DNA of 5,705 nt from NCBI GenBank assembly GCA_964343305.1, contig CAYFJO010000616.1, positions 1 through 5,705 of the forward strand, read 5' to 3'. Positions 1 to 5,705 of this stretch are shown here, in pieces (the stretch's first letter is position 1; every line of letters starts with the position of its first letter). Origin of the DNA: CAYFJO01 sp964343305. Lineage in GTDB: Bacteria; Planctomycetota; Planctomycetia; Pirellulales; Pirellulaceae. Below the pieces are notes generated by a model. The model made no database searches and was not told the origin of the DNA. It was given only the letters and a program-made list of their open reading frames with translations. Both the position numbers and the translations under genes were made by a program.

Positions 1-14
1 CCACACCGCCGGAC

Positions 15-1529
15 ATGCATGCAGACCGCAAATTGCTGGTCGTCAGCATTACGGAATTTATGGCTCAAATCAAAATCGAATCGACGCTGGCGAAATCGCT
101 GTCAATGCGTGGTTTTCGGCCAATTGTTGCGATAAACAAAGGACGCCACCCCGCGAATCGAATTCATCAAGCTTTTGGAATCAACGATTTCGCTTCGCTT
201 GGTCGTCGCATGAAATCCGGTGACAAACGCATTGCGAAAACCGAAGTCGAACGGATTTTGGATCGCAATCCATCGTTTCGAGACGTGGTCGAAATGGAAT
301 ATCGCGGTGTTCAAATTGGCCGGCATGCATTGTCAACAATTGTTAATAAACTGCGTGCCGGATCGGTTGAGTTTCACGATCCCGTCGTTCGGCAAATGCT
401 CGCTGGTCGATTGCAACATGCAATTCGATGCGTCTACGCGGCCGAACGATTGATTGATCAAGTACAGCCCGATCTCGTGATGTTGAACGAACGCGGCTAT
501 ATCCCGCATGGCGAGATCTTCGACATTGCGATCAACCGTGGAATTCCGGTGATTCAATATTGTCACTCGCATCGCAAAGACGCTCTGTTGGTGAAACGCT
601 ATGACCGGGCGACGCGAAACAACCATCCGTGGTCGCTTTCCCAAGCAAGTTGGCAACACGCCCGTGAAATGCCGTGGAATATCGAGACAGACGCCGACCT
701 GATGCAAGAGATTCGTGGCCGTTACGAAAATGGCACGTGGTTCGATCGCAAGCACCTGCAAGTCGGCAAGCAGATCAAATCGGCCGACGAAGTGCGTGAG
801 CAATTGGGTCTCGATCCGTCGAAGAAGACGGCGGTGGTTTTCTCGCATGTTTTGTGGGACGCGACGTTCTTCTACGGCACGAGTTTGTTCGACGATTACG
901 AGCAGTGGTTGGTCGAGACCGTCAAGACCGCGCGAGAAAACACAAACGTCAATTGGGTCATCAAGCTGCATCCTGATTACGTGTGGAAAATGAAAGTACT
1001 TGCTGACGTTAGTCGTCCGCCGGAATATGCAGCGTTGGAAGAGAAGGTTGGCCCGTTGCCCGACCACGTCAAAATCCTGGCCCCGCAAACGGACATCGCC
1101 ACAATTTCGTTGTTCGACGTGACCGACTATTGCGTGACGGTTCGGGGGACGATCGGAATCGAGATGTCGTGCTTCGGTATTCCCGTCATCACGGCGGGCA
1201 CGGGACGTTACTCCGGTTTCGGATTTACCGTCGATTCGGACACCCGCGAAGAATACCTGCATCGCATCCGCCGCATCGAAACGATTCCACCGATGACTGA
1301 AAAAGGCATCGAATTGGCCCGTCGTCATGCGTTTGGCGTGTTTCGTCTGCGGCCGGTTCCGTTTCAGTCGTTTGAACTACGCGAAGACGAAGCAATCTTT
1401 CGCCCGAAGTCGCTTGACGCGTTTGCCAGCGCAGCGGATCTGCAACGTTTCGCCAAATGGGCGGCCGCGTCCGATCAACAAGATCTCATGTTGACGACGC
1501 CCGACGATATGATCTCGCGCGCTGCTTAG
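15..1529 (+). CDS. Capsule-polysaccharide-biosynthesis-like GT-B protein (5' end may lie upstream)
   Basis: This 504-residue protein resembles bacterial surface-polysaccharide proteins of the capsule synthesis / CDP-glycerol glycerophosphotransferase-like group, which adopt a two-domain GT-B fold and work in the cytoplasm on glycan or lipid-linked acceptors. The N-terminal half starts with a Rossmann-like strand (LLVVSI, residues 7-12), and a helix then leads to a second strand (RPIVAI, 35-40). A conserved-looking middle block runs from NERGYIPHGE (158-167) through QYCHSHRKDA (181-190) to NNHPWSLSQ (202-210). The C-terminal half has FSHVLWDA (276-283), IKLHP (316-320) and TVRGTIGIE (375-383) followed by CFGIPVITAGTGRYSG (386-401), the usual place for nucleotide or phosphate binding. 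No signal peptide or membrane segment is seen. The frame stays open to the window edge and the ATG at 15 has no ribosome binding site, so the true start may be upstream. GC is lower (about 49%) in the first 540 bases. The exact donor and acceptor are unknown; the family call is from motif recognition only. Confidence 0.75.
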   Translation: MHADRKLLVVSITEFMAQIKIESTLAKSLSMRGFRPIVAINKGRHPANRIHQAFGINDFASLGRRMKSGDKRIAKTEVERILDRNPSFRDVVEMEYRGVQIGRHALSTIVNKLRAGSVEFHDPVVRQMLAGRLQHAIRCVYAAERLIDQVQPDLVMLNERGYIPHGEIFDIAINRGIPVIQYCHSHRKDALLVKRYDRATRNNHPWSLSQASWQHAREMPWNIETDADLMQEIRGRYENGTWFDRKHLQVGKQIKSADEVREQLGLDPSKKTAVVFSHVLWDATFFYGTSLFDDYEQWLVETVKTARENTNVNWVIKLHPDYVWKMKVLADVSRPPEYAALEEKVGPLPDHVKILAPQTDIATISLFDVTDYCVTVRGTIGIEMSCFGIPVITAGTGRYSGFGFTVDSDTREEYLHRIRRIETIPPMTEKGIELARRHAFGVFRLRPVPFQSFELREDEAIFRPKSLDAFASAADLQRFAKWAAASDQQDLMLTTPDDMISRAA

Positions 1530-1533
1530 GAAG
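1528..1533 (+). promoter_or_regulatory. Ribosome binding site of the methyltransferase gene
   Basis: AGGAAG lies 3 bases before the ATG at 1537 (5 bases if only AGGA is counted). It overlaps the TAG stop of the preceding gene, so a ribosome finishing that gene would stop on top of it. This is the clearest Shine-Dalgarno sequence in the window and supports the start chosen for the methyltransferase and coupled translation. Confidence 0.6.
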
Positions 1534-1536
1534 ACC

Positions 1537-2496
1537 ATGACTCACGCACAAAGAGGATTGACGAGCCGCCAGCAGCAGATTTTGTGCCGTGCTCTCGATT
1601 CGCAGTGGCAGGTTAAAGAGTTGTCGGTGGTCGATGGTGTTGTGCGGTTTCGCCAAGACGACGGCTACAACACGTCGTTTGCCAAACAATGGAAACAGTT
1701 TCAGCTCAACCAGTACGATCGTTGCAATCAAACGACACTCTACGCGGATCGATTTCAGCGCGAAACCGGGTGGCCGAGCCGTGGATTGGATGGCGAGTTG
1801 ATCCTCGAAGCGGGCTGCGGTGCCGGTGCGTTCACTTGCCATCTGGCCGCGACCGGCGCGGATTTGGTGAGCTTCGATTACAGCAGCGCGGTCGAAGTCT
1901 CGGCTCAACACAATGCCAACCCGCACACCGTGTTCGCCCAGGCCGATATTCTTGATCTGCCGTTCAGCGAAGGTGCGTTTGATCGTGTGTTTTGTCACGG
2001 TGTGCTGCAGCACACGCCCGATCAGCGCGCCTCGTTCGAAGCACTGCATCGATGCGTCCGACCTGGCGGTCATCTGTCGATCGACGTTTATCGGCGCGAT
2101 CTCAACATCCGGCCGCATAAGTCCAAGTATCTGTGGCGCTGGCTGACCACGCGAATGAAGCACGAGCACTTGCTAAACGCGCTGCGGTTTTACATTCCCT
2201 GGTGGCTGCCGATCGACACATTGATCAAGAAGATTCCGGTGCTTGGCAATTTGCTCGGTGCAATCGTTCCCTGCTGGAATTATCACGAAGGCAAATTGAC
2301 GAAAGAGCAGCGCGTCGAGTGGGCGATCATGGACACGTTTGATGCGTTGGCTCCGGCGTACGACAAGCCCGCGAGTTTGAGTGATGTCGAGCGATGGTTT
2401 AAGGATTGTGGCTACACGGACTTCGAAGTGCGAAAAGGCGGCAATGGCGTCGTCGGCAACGGCATCAAACCAGTCGCAGCAACAAAAGCGGCGTAA
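1537..2496 (+). CDS. Class I SAM-dependent methyltransferase of a polysaccharide cluster
   Basis: This 319-residue cytoplasmic enzyme should transfer a methyl group from S-adenosylmethionine to a sugar or glycan intermediate; the acceptor is inferred from its neighbours. The Rossmann core is plain: motif I LILEAGCGAGAFT (88-100), the acidic end of strand 2 at Asp114 (SFDYSS), QADILDLPF (135-143), FDRVFCHGVLQHT (148-160) and VRPGGHLSIDVY (174-185). The N-terminal part has DGVVRF (33-38) and SFAKQWKQF (47-55), as in methyltransferases that begin with a Trm112-like zinc ribbon, but the ribbon's paired cysteines are missing. Residues about 213-247 form a hydrophobic, Trp/Pro/Leu-rich insert, possibly a lid or membrane-surface patch. 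DTFDALAPAYDKP (266-278) and the DVERWF helix (283-288) match the C-terminal part of this methyltransferase group. The gene starts 7 bases after the upstream stop. O-methylation is more likely than N- or C-methylation, but this is not proven. Confidence 0.88.
   Translation: MTHAQRGLTSRQQQILCRALDSQWQVKELSVVDGVVRFRQDDGYNTSFAKQWKQFQLNQYDRCNQTTLYADRFQRETGWPSRGLDGELILEAGCGAGAFTCHLAATGADLVSFDYSSAVEVSAQHNANPHTVFAQADILDLPFSEGAFDRVFCHGVLQHTPDQRASFEALHRCVRPGGHLSIDVYRRDLNIRPHKSKYLWRWLTTRMKHEHLLNALRFYIPWWLPIDTLIKKIPVLGNLLGAIVPCWNYHEGKLTKEQRVEWAIMDTFDALAPAYDKPASLSDVERWFKDCGYTDFEVRKGGNGVVGNGIKPVAATKAA
2000..2015. repeat. Perfect 16-bp palindrome inside the methyltransferase gene
   Basis: GTGTGCTGCAGCACAC reads the same on both strands. 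It lies within codons for the conserved-looking GVLQHT segment of the methyltransferase, so the coding constraint may explain it. There is no loop, so it would be a poor hairpin in RNA. It could be a dimeric protein-binding site, but nothing nearby supports that. Confidence 0.3.
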
Positions 2497-2508
2497 AGAA
2501 AACAAACC

Positions 2509-4383
2509 ATGTGTGGCATCGTTGGCACCACCGACCCAGACGATCATCCGCATGTTCCCCGCATGCTGGCTGCGATGACGCATCGCGGGCCGGATGACGA
2601 GGGCATCTTTTTTGATGACCGCGAGGAAGTCACACTGGCGATGCGGCGTTTGAGCATCTTGGACCTCGACGGCGGCCAACAGCCGATGGCCAACGAAGAC
2701 GATACTGTGTGGGTCGTCTTCAACGGCGAAATCTACAACTCACCGCAACTTCGCGGTCATCTCGAAGCCAAAGGGCATCGCTTTGCGACCGACAACTCAG
2801 ACACCGAAGTGTTGGTCCACCTGTACGAAGAGTATGGCAAGGACATGCTGTCGTATTTGAATGGCATGTTCGGGTTCGTGATTTATGACGTCGACCAGAA
2901 ACGGCTCTTCGGCGCGCGGGACCGGATCGGAATCAAGCCGCTGTATTACGTGAACCGCGACGGCCGTCTCGCGTTTGCGTCGGAGTTAAAATGTCTGACC
3001 GTGTTGCCGTGGGTGTCGAACGAAATCGACTTTGAGAGTTTCTACCACTACTTGAGCCTGCAGTTTATTCCCGCGCCTAGCAGCATCCTGCAAGATGTTC
3101 AAAAGTTGCCGGCCGGCCACTACTTCACCTTCGACTTGGCCCGCAAGGCGTTCGAAGTCCAGCGTTATTGGCAACTCAGCATTCAGCCCGACCGGCACAC
3201 TTCGCGCGAGGTGCTGGTGGAACGCTTGCGCGGAAAACTGTTTGAAGCGGTCCGACGGCGACAACTGAGCGACGTGCCGATTGCTTGTTCGCTCTCCGGT
3301 GGACTGGATTCCGCGGCCATCGTCGGCATTCTTGGACAAGAGCCGGGTCCGCCGATTCGAACCTATTCGGTCGGATTCTCCGGCCCCGATATGGACCAGT
3401 ATGACGAACTGCCGCTGGCCCGCTTGGTGGCCAAAAAATGGAACACCGAACATCACGAAATCGTCGTCGATCCAACCGGGTTGCTCGACGAACTCGGGAC
3501 GATGGCCTGGCACTTGGACGAACCCTACGGCGGTGGCTTGCCGTCATGGTTTGTTTACAAAGCGATCGCCAAGGACTGTAAAGTTGCGTTGACGGGGACG
3601 GGCGGAGACGAACTTTTCGGCAACTATGGAAAATGGCAGCGACACGAACGAAGTTGGCTGCGAAACTTTCAGCATGTCCTGCGGCAGGCCATCCGTTGGC
3701 GAAGTCCGGCCATGTTGCGGCATTTCGCTCGATTTCCGCAAGGGCACCTGTATCATCGATATCTAGCGGACGCGGTCAAGGATTCGATTCTCGCGCCTGG
3801 TCGTCGTCGACCGGCGCTGTCGACCGAAGGACTGATCCAGCAAACGTGGGATAAATCTTATGCACAAAACGCGCGCGACGCCGTGGCCGCGGTTGATTTT
3901 CAAATGCAACTGCCCGAAGAGTTTTTGACGGTCACGGATCGTTTTTCGATGGCCCATTCGGTGGAAGCACGCGTGCCGTTTTTGGATCACGAATTGGTCG
4001 AGCTGGCGTTTCAAGTTCCCGCCGCCATGCGAACGAAATTCGGCCAGCCCAAGGCGATGACCCGGCAAATCGTCGCCCCGTTGATTCCTGTTGAATTGAT
4101 GACAGCACCAAAACGTGGTTTTGTTTTACCTTTGCCGCAATGGACGCGTCATGAGCTGCGCGCCATGGTCGGCGACCTCCTGGGACCACGGCAACTGCAC
4201 AAGCAAGGACTCTTGTCGCGGCGTGCCTGGAACAAGATCGTGTCGCCGCATTTAAAAGGGACACGAGATTTCACACAGCAGGTCTGGACGATGTTGATGT
4301 TTCAGATTTGGCATGCGCAATTGAGCCAGGCTGGACAGTCAACCGGCAGGACCACAAAGGTATTGAAGAGGTCGGCGGCTTAA
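2509..4383 (+). CDS. asnB: Asparagine-synthase-family glutamine amidotransferase (glutamine-hydrolysing)
   Basis: This 624-residue protein has the two domains of the AsnB family: an N-terminal class II glutaminase (about 1-200) that releases ammonia from glutamine, and an ATP-pyrophosphatase synthetase domain (about 230-600) that adenylates a carboxylate and forms an amide. The start is fixed by MCGIVG, since Cys2 becomes the N-terminal nucleophile. Other glutaminase marks are HRGPDDEG (25-32), RLSILD (47-52), FNGEIYN (71-77), SDTE (97-100) and RDRIGIKPLYY (137-147). The synthetase domain has the PP-loop SLSGGLDS (261-268), DEPYGGGLPSW (337-347), TGTGGDELFGNY (362-373) and DRFSMAHSVEARVPFLDHE (477-495). 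Asparagine synthetases normally have a Glu in the segment SGEGSDE, where this protein has Thr364. Relatives in capsule and O-antigen clusters are thought to amidate other carboxylates, such as uronic acids, so a glycan substrate is plausible; the symbol marks the family, not a proven reaction. It lies 12 bases after the methyltransferase, with only an A-rich, weak ribosome binding site. Confidence 0.92.
   Translation: MCGIVGTTDPDDHPHVPRMLAAMTHRGPDDEGIFFDDREEVTLAMRRLSILDLDGGQQPMANEDDTVWVVFNGEIYNSPQLRGHLEAKGHRFATDNSDTEVLVHLYEEYGKDMLSYLNGMFGFVIYDVDQKRLFGARDRIGIKPLYYVNRDGRLAFASELKCLTVLPWVSNEIDFESFYHYLSLQFIPAPSSILQDVQKLPAGHYFTFDLARKAFEVQRYWQLSIQPDRHTSREVLVERLRGKLFEAVRRRQLSDVPIACSLSGGLDSAAIVGILGQEPGPPIRTYSVGFSGPDMDQYDELPLARLVAKKWNTEHHEIVVDPTGLLDELGTMAWHLDEPYGGGLPSWFVYKAIAKDCKVALTGTGGDELFGNYGKWQRHERSWLRNFQHVLRQAIRWRSPAMLRHFARFPQGHLYHRYLADAVKDSILAPGRRRPALSTEGLIQQTWDKSYAQNARDAVAAVDFQMQLPEEFLTVTDRFSMAHSVEARVPFLDHELVELAFQVPAAMRTKFGQPKAMTRQIVAPLIPVELMTAPKRGFVLPLPQWTRHELRAMVGDLLGPRQLHKQGLLSRRAWNKIVSPHLKGTRDFTQQVWTMLMFQIWHAQLSQAGQSTGRTTKVLKRSAA
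4365..4371 (+). promoter_or_regulatory. Possible ribosome binding site of the glycosyltransferase gene
   Basis: GAAGAGG ends 11 bases before the ATG at 4383, inside the last codons of the amidotransferase gene. The spacing is slightly long, so initiation may depend mostly on re-starting ribosomes at the overlapping stop/start codons. Confidence 0.35.
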
Positions 4384-4385
4384 TG
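4381..4385 (+). promoter_or_regulatory. TAATG stop/start overlap (translational coupling)
   Basis: The TAA stop of the amidotransferase gene and the ATG start of the glycosyltransferase gene share one base (A at 4383). Such overlaps usually mean termination-reinitiation and roughly matched synthesis of the two proteins. It also argues for this start over the in-frame upstream ATG at 4308, which would add 25 residues with no family character. Confidence 0.75.
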
Positions 4386-5654
4386 TCAAACATCTCCGTC
4401 TTACACATCAACTACTACGACAACATGGGTGGGTCCGGGCGCTCGGCGTACAAGATCCACACCGGCATTCAATCGCTCGGTTGCCAGTCGAAAATGTTGG
4501 TGCGAAAGAAAGTTACCGACAACGACGATGTCGATTTGATTCGACGCGGCATCGTTCGCGTAGCAGACAAAGTCGCCCACACGGTGACAGAAGCCGTCGG
4601 GCTGCAATACGTTTATCTGCCATCGTCCTGGCATTTGCGGCGGCATGCTTGGTATCGCCAGGCGGACGTGATTCAACTGTACAACACGCACAGCAATTTG
4701 TTCTCGCACAGCGCTTTGCCGCGGATCAGTCGTGAGAAAAAAGTGGTGTGGCGCTTGTCCGACATGTGGCCCATGACGGGGCACTGTGCGTACAACGGCG
4801 CATGCGACAAATGGATGACGGGCTGCCGCGGGTGTCCCGATCTGGCGGCTTATCCACCGCTGAAGTGGGACACGGCCGGTCTGTTGTGGAAGTACAAAAA
4901 GCGGTTGTACGATCGCAGCAACGTCCACGTTGTGGCTCCGTCGCAATGGATTCTGGACGTCAGCGACCGCAGTCCGCTATTCGCCGAGTTTTCGAAATCG
5001 TTGATCCGCAATGGAGTCGACTGCGAGATGTTTCAGCCGCAAGCAAAGCAGCAATGCCGCGAAGATTTGGGCATCCCGCAAGGCAAAAAGGCAATCTTGT
5101 TTCTCGCACACGCCGTGACCGAGGCCCGCAAGGGTGGCGAGTTTTTTGTCGAAGCAATTCAGCGAATGTGTCAGGACAACGCCGGCGATTTCGTGGTGTT
5201 GCTGGTTGGAGTCGCCGCGTTGGATTGGCAGGTCGATCTTCCGTGCCAGGTGTGGCGTCACGACTTGATTGAAGACGATCGGCAACTGGCTCGTGTTTAC
5301 AACGCGGCCGACGTGATCGTGCACCCGGCAACGGACGAGAACTTGCCAAACTCGGTTCTCGAAGCAATGGCCTGCGGTGTGCCTGCCGTTGGATTCGACG
5401 TTGGCGGAGTCGGTGAACCGATCGAACATCACGTGACCGGGGCGCTGGCTGAAGTTCGTAGCAGCGAGCAATTGGCCGAAGGAATTCGCTGGGTACTCGA
5501 CTGCGATCAGCGCTGGCGGCACCTTTCCAATCGCTGCCGTCGGCGGATTGAAGACGAATACTCGCTTGCCGGACAAGCCCGCTCGTTTGACCAATTGTAC
5601 CGTGAGCTGGTCCATCCTCAGATCGATCACGACCAAAAAACGGCGGCTGCATAG
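4383..5654 (+). CDS. GT4-family (GT-B) glycosyltransferase
   Basis: This 423-residue retaining glycosyltransferase should move a sugar from a nucleotide-sugar donor to a growing glycan on the cytoplasmic face of the membrane. The N-terminal acceptor domain opens with VLHINYYDNMGGSGRSAYKI (6-25), including the Gly-rich loop typical of GT4 enzymes. A segment at 127-152 begins DMWPMTGHC and carries four cysteines (135, 141, 148, 151), a pattern I associate with a colanic-acid/exopolysaccharide subgroup of GT4. The C-terminal donor domain has NGVD (210-213), Arg249-Lys250-Gly251 for the donor phosphates, and ENLPNSVLEAMACGVP (329-344), where Glu329 and Glu337 make the EX7E motif. GGVGEPI (351-357) and VTG (361-363) follow as usual. 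No signal peptide or membrane helix is seen. The start at 4383 is preferred to ATG 4308 because the protein fold begins there and it overlaps the upstream stop. The donor and acceptor sugars cannot be told. Confidence 0.92.
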   Translation: MSNISVLHINYYDNMGGSGRSAYKIHTGIQSLGCQSKMLVRKKVTDNDDVDLIRRGIVRVADKVAHTVTEAVGLQYVYLPSSWHLRRHAWYRQADVIQLYNTHSNLFSHSALPRISREKKVVWRLSDMWPMTGHCAYNGACDKWMTGCRGCPDLAAYPPLKWDTAGLLWKYKKRLYDRSNVHVVAPSQWILDVSDRSPLFAEFSKSLIRNGVDCEMFQPQAKQQCREDLGIPQGKKAILFLAHAVTEARKGGEFFVEAIQRMCQDNAGDFVVLLVGVAALDWQVDLPCQVWRHDLIEDDRQLARVYNAADVIVHPATDENLPNSVLEAMACGVPAVGFDVGGVGEPIEHHVTGALAEVRSSEQLAEGIRWVLDCDQRWRHLSNRCRRRIEDEYSLAGQARSFDQLYRELVHPQIDHDQKTAAA

Positions 5655-5658
5655 TACG

Positions 5659-5705
5659 ATGCATACGACAGGAAACAAACGCGTTGTTTTTCACGTCGGT
5701 TATCC
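5659..5705 (+). CDS. Probable sulfotransferase, 5' fragment cut by the window edge
   Basis: An ATG 4 bases after the glycosyltransferase stop opens a frame that runs to the end of the window, giving MHTTGNKRVVFHVGYP with the last codon incomplete (CC plus any base is Pro). A basic residue, a short hydrophobic strand and HVGYP within the first 20 residues match the start of many bacterial sulfotransferases, in which HVGYP or HIGYP continues into the KTGTT loop that binds the 5'-phosphosulfate of PAPS. In a glycan operon this would place sulfate on a sugar. Only 15 full codons are visible, so the call rests on one partial motif plus the operon position. There is no clear ribosome binding site; the tight spacing suggests coupling. 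Another P-loop-like protein remains possible. Confidence 0.55.
   Translation, partial: MHTTGNKRVVFHVGY

Larger units (their letters stand above)
15..5705 (+). other. Polysaccharide biosynthesis and decoration operon (partial)
   Basis: Five consecutive same-strand genes are separated by 7, 12, -1 and 4 bases with no room for promoters or terminators between them, so they are very likely transcribed together from a promoter upstream of the window. The set combines two glycan transferase-type proteins with methyl, amide and probably sulfate-adding enzymes, as in exopolysaccharide, capsule or O-antigen clusters. No polymerase, flippase, chain-length regulator or export gene is in view, so both ends of the cluster probably lie outside. 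Confidence 0.8.

Noticed and set aside
16..23. TGCATGCA palindrome at the first start codon, and another ATGCAT at the start of the last gene
   Set aside because: Eight- and six-base matches are expected by chance here, and both simply reflect Met-His codons.
333..1328. Long open frame on the minus strand (331 codons) opposite the capsule-like gene
   Set aside because: It is wholly antisense to a well-supported gene, its product is rich in Arg, His and Gln with no recognisable motif, and such frames are common opposite codon-biased genes.
1486..2169. Minus-strand open frame (227 codons) spanning the first and second genes
   Set aside because: It crosses the junction of two supported genes, has no motif, and reads antisense through the SAM-binding core.
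2497..2508. A-rich spacer before the amidotransferase gene as a possible promoter
   Set aside because: It is only 12 bases long with no -10/-35 pattern; a purine-rich but weak ribosome binding site is the simplest reading.
4308..4382. Upstream in-frame ATG that would lengthen the glycosyltransferase by 25 residues
   Set aside because: The added residues overlap the end of the amidotransferase gene, show no family character, and the ATG at 4383 overlaps the stop codon in a typical coupling arrangement.
5655..5658. Possible terminator after the glycosyltransferase
   Set aside because: There is no inverted repeat or T-run, and a new frame opens 4 bases later.
4960..5694. Two overlapping minus-strand open frames (244 and 233 codons) opposite the glycosyltransferase
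   Set aside because: They overlap each other in different frames and lie opposite conserved GT4 motifs. The first has a biased Arg/Pro/Ser-rich composition and neither resembles a known protein.

Overview
This window is an almost gap-free run of genes, all on the + strand, for building or modifying a surface polysaccharide. It holds four complete or near-complete genes and the first 15 codons of a fifth. In order they are: a capsule-synthesis-like GT-B protein (about 15-1529, start uncertain), a class I SAM-dependent methyltransferase (1537-2496), an asparagine-synthase-type glutamine amidotransferase (2509-4383), a GT4-type glycosyltransferase (4383-5654), and a cut-off gene (5659 onward) that opens like a sulfotransferase. 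The spacers are 7, 12, -1 and 4 bases, so the genes are very probably one operon and partly translationally coupled. No promoter, terminator, RNA gene, mobile element or CRISPR array is visible, and no gene-free stretch exceeds 14 bases.

The source is a Gram-negative-type bacterium of moderate GC (about 49% in the first 540 bases by hand count, rising to the high fifties locally further on). The gene types, moderate GC and weak or variable Shine-Dalgarno sequences would suit a marine planctomycete of the Pirellulaceae kind, but that is an inference from general style, not from a marker gene.

Functionally, the GT4 enzyme would add a sugar to a growing glycan. The capsule-like protein would transfer or process a glycan unit. 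The methyltransferase, amidotransferase and probable sulfotransferase would decorate it with methyl, amide and sulfate groups. The final structure cannot be read from these genes.

The most notable points are: (1) the amidotransferase has Thr where asparagine synthetases carry an essential Glu in the synthetase site, so its acceptor may not be aspartate; (2) all four complete proteins end in Ala-Ala; (3) the methyltransferase seems to keep the tail of a zinc-ribbon-like N-terminal domain without its cysteines; (4) the glycosyltransferase has a compact four-cysteine segment. I found no clear evidence of a wholly new defence or mobile system here.
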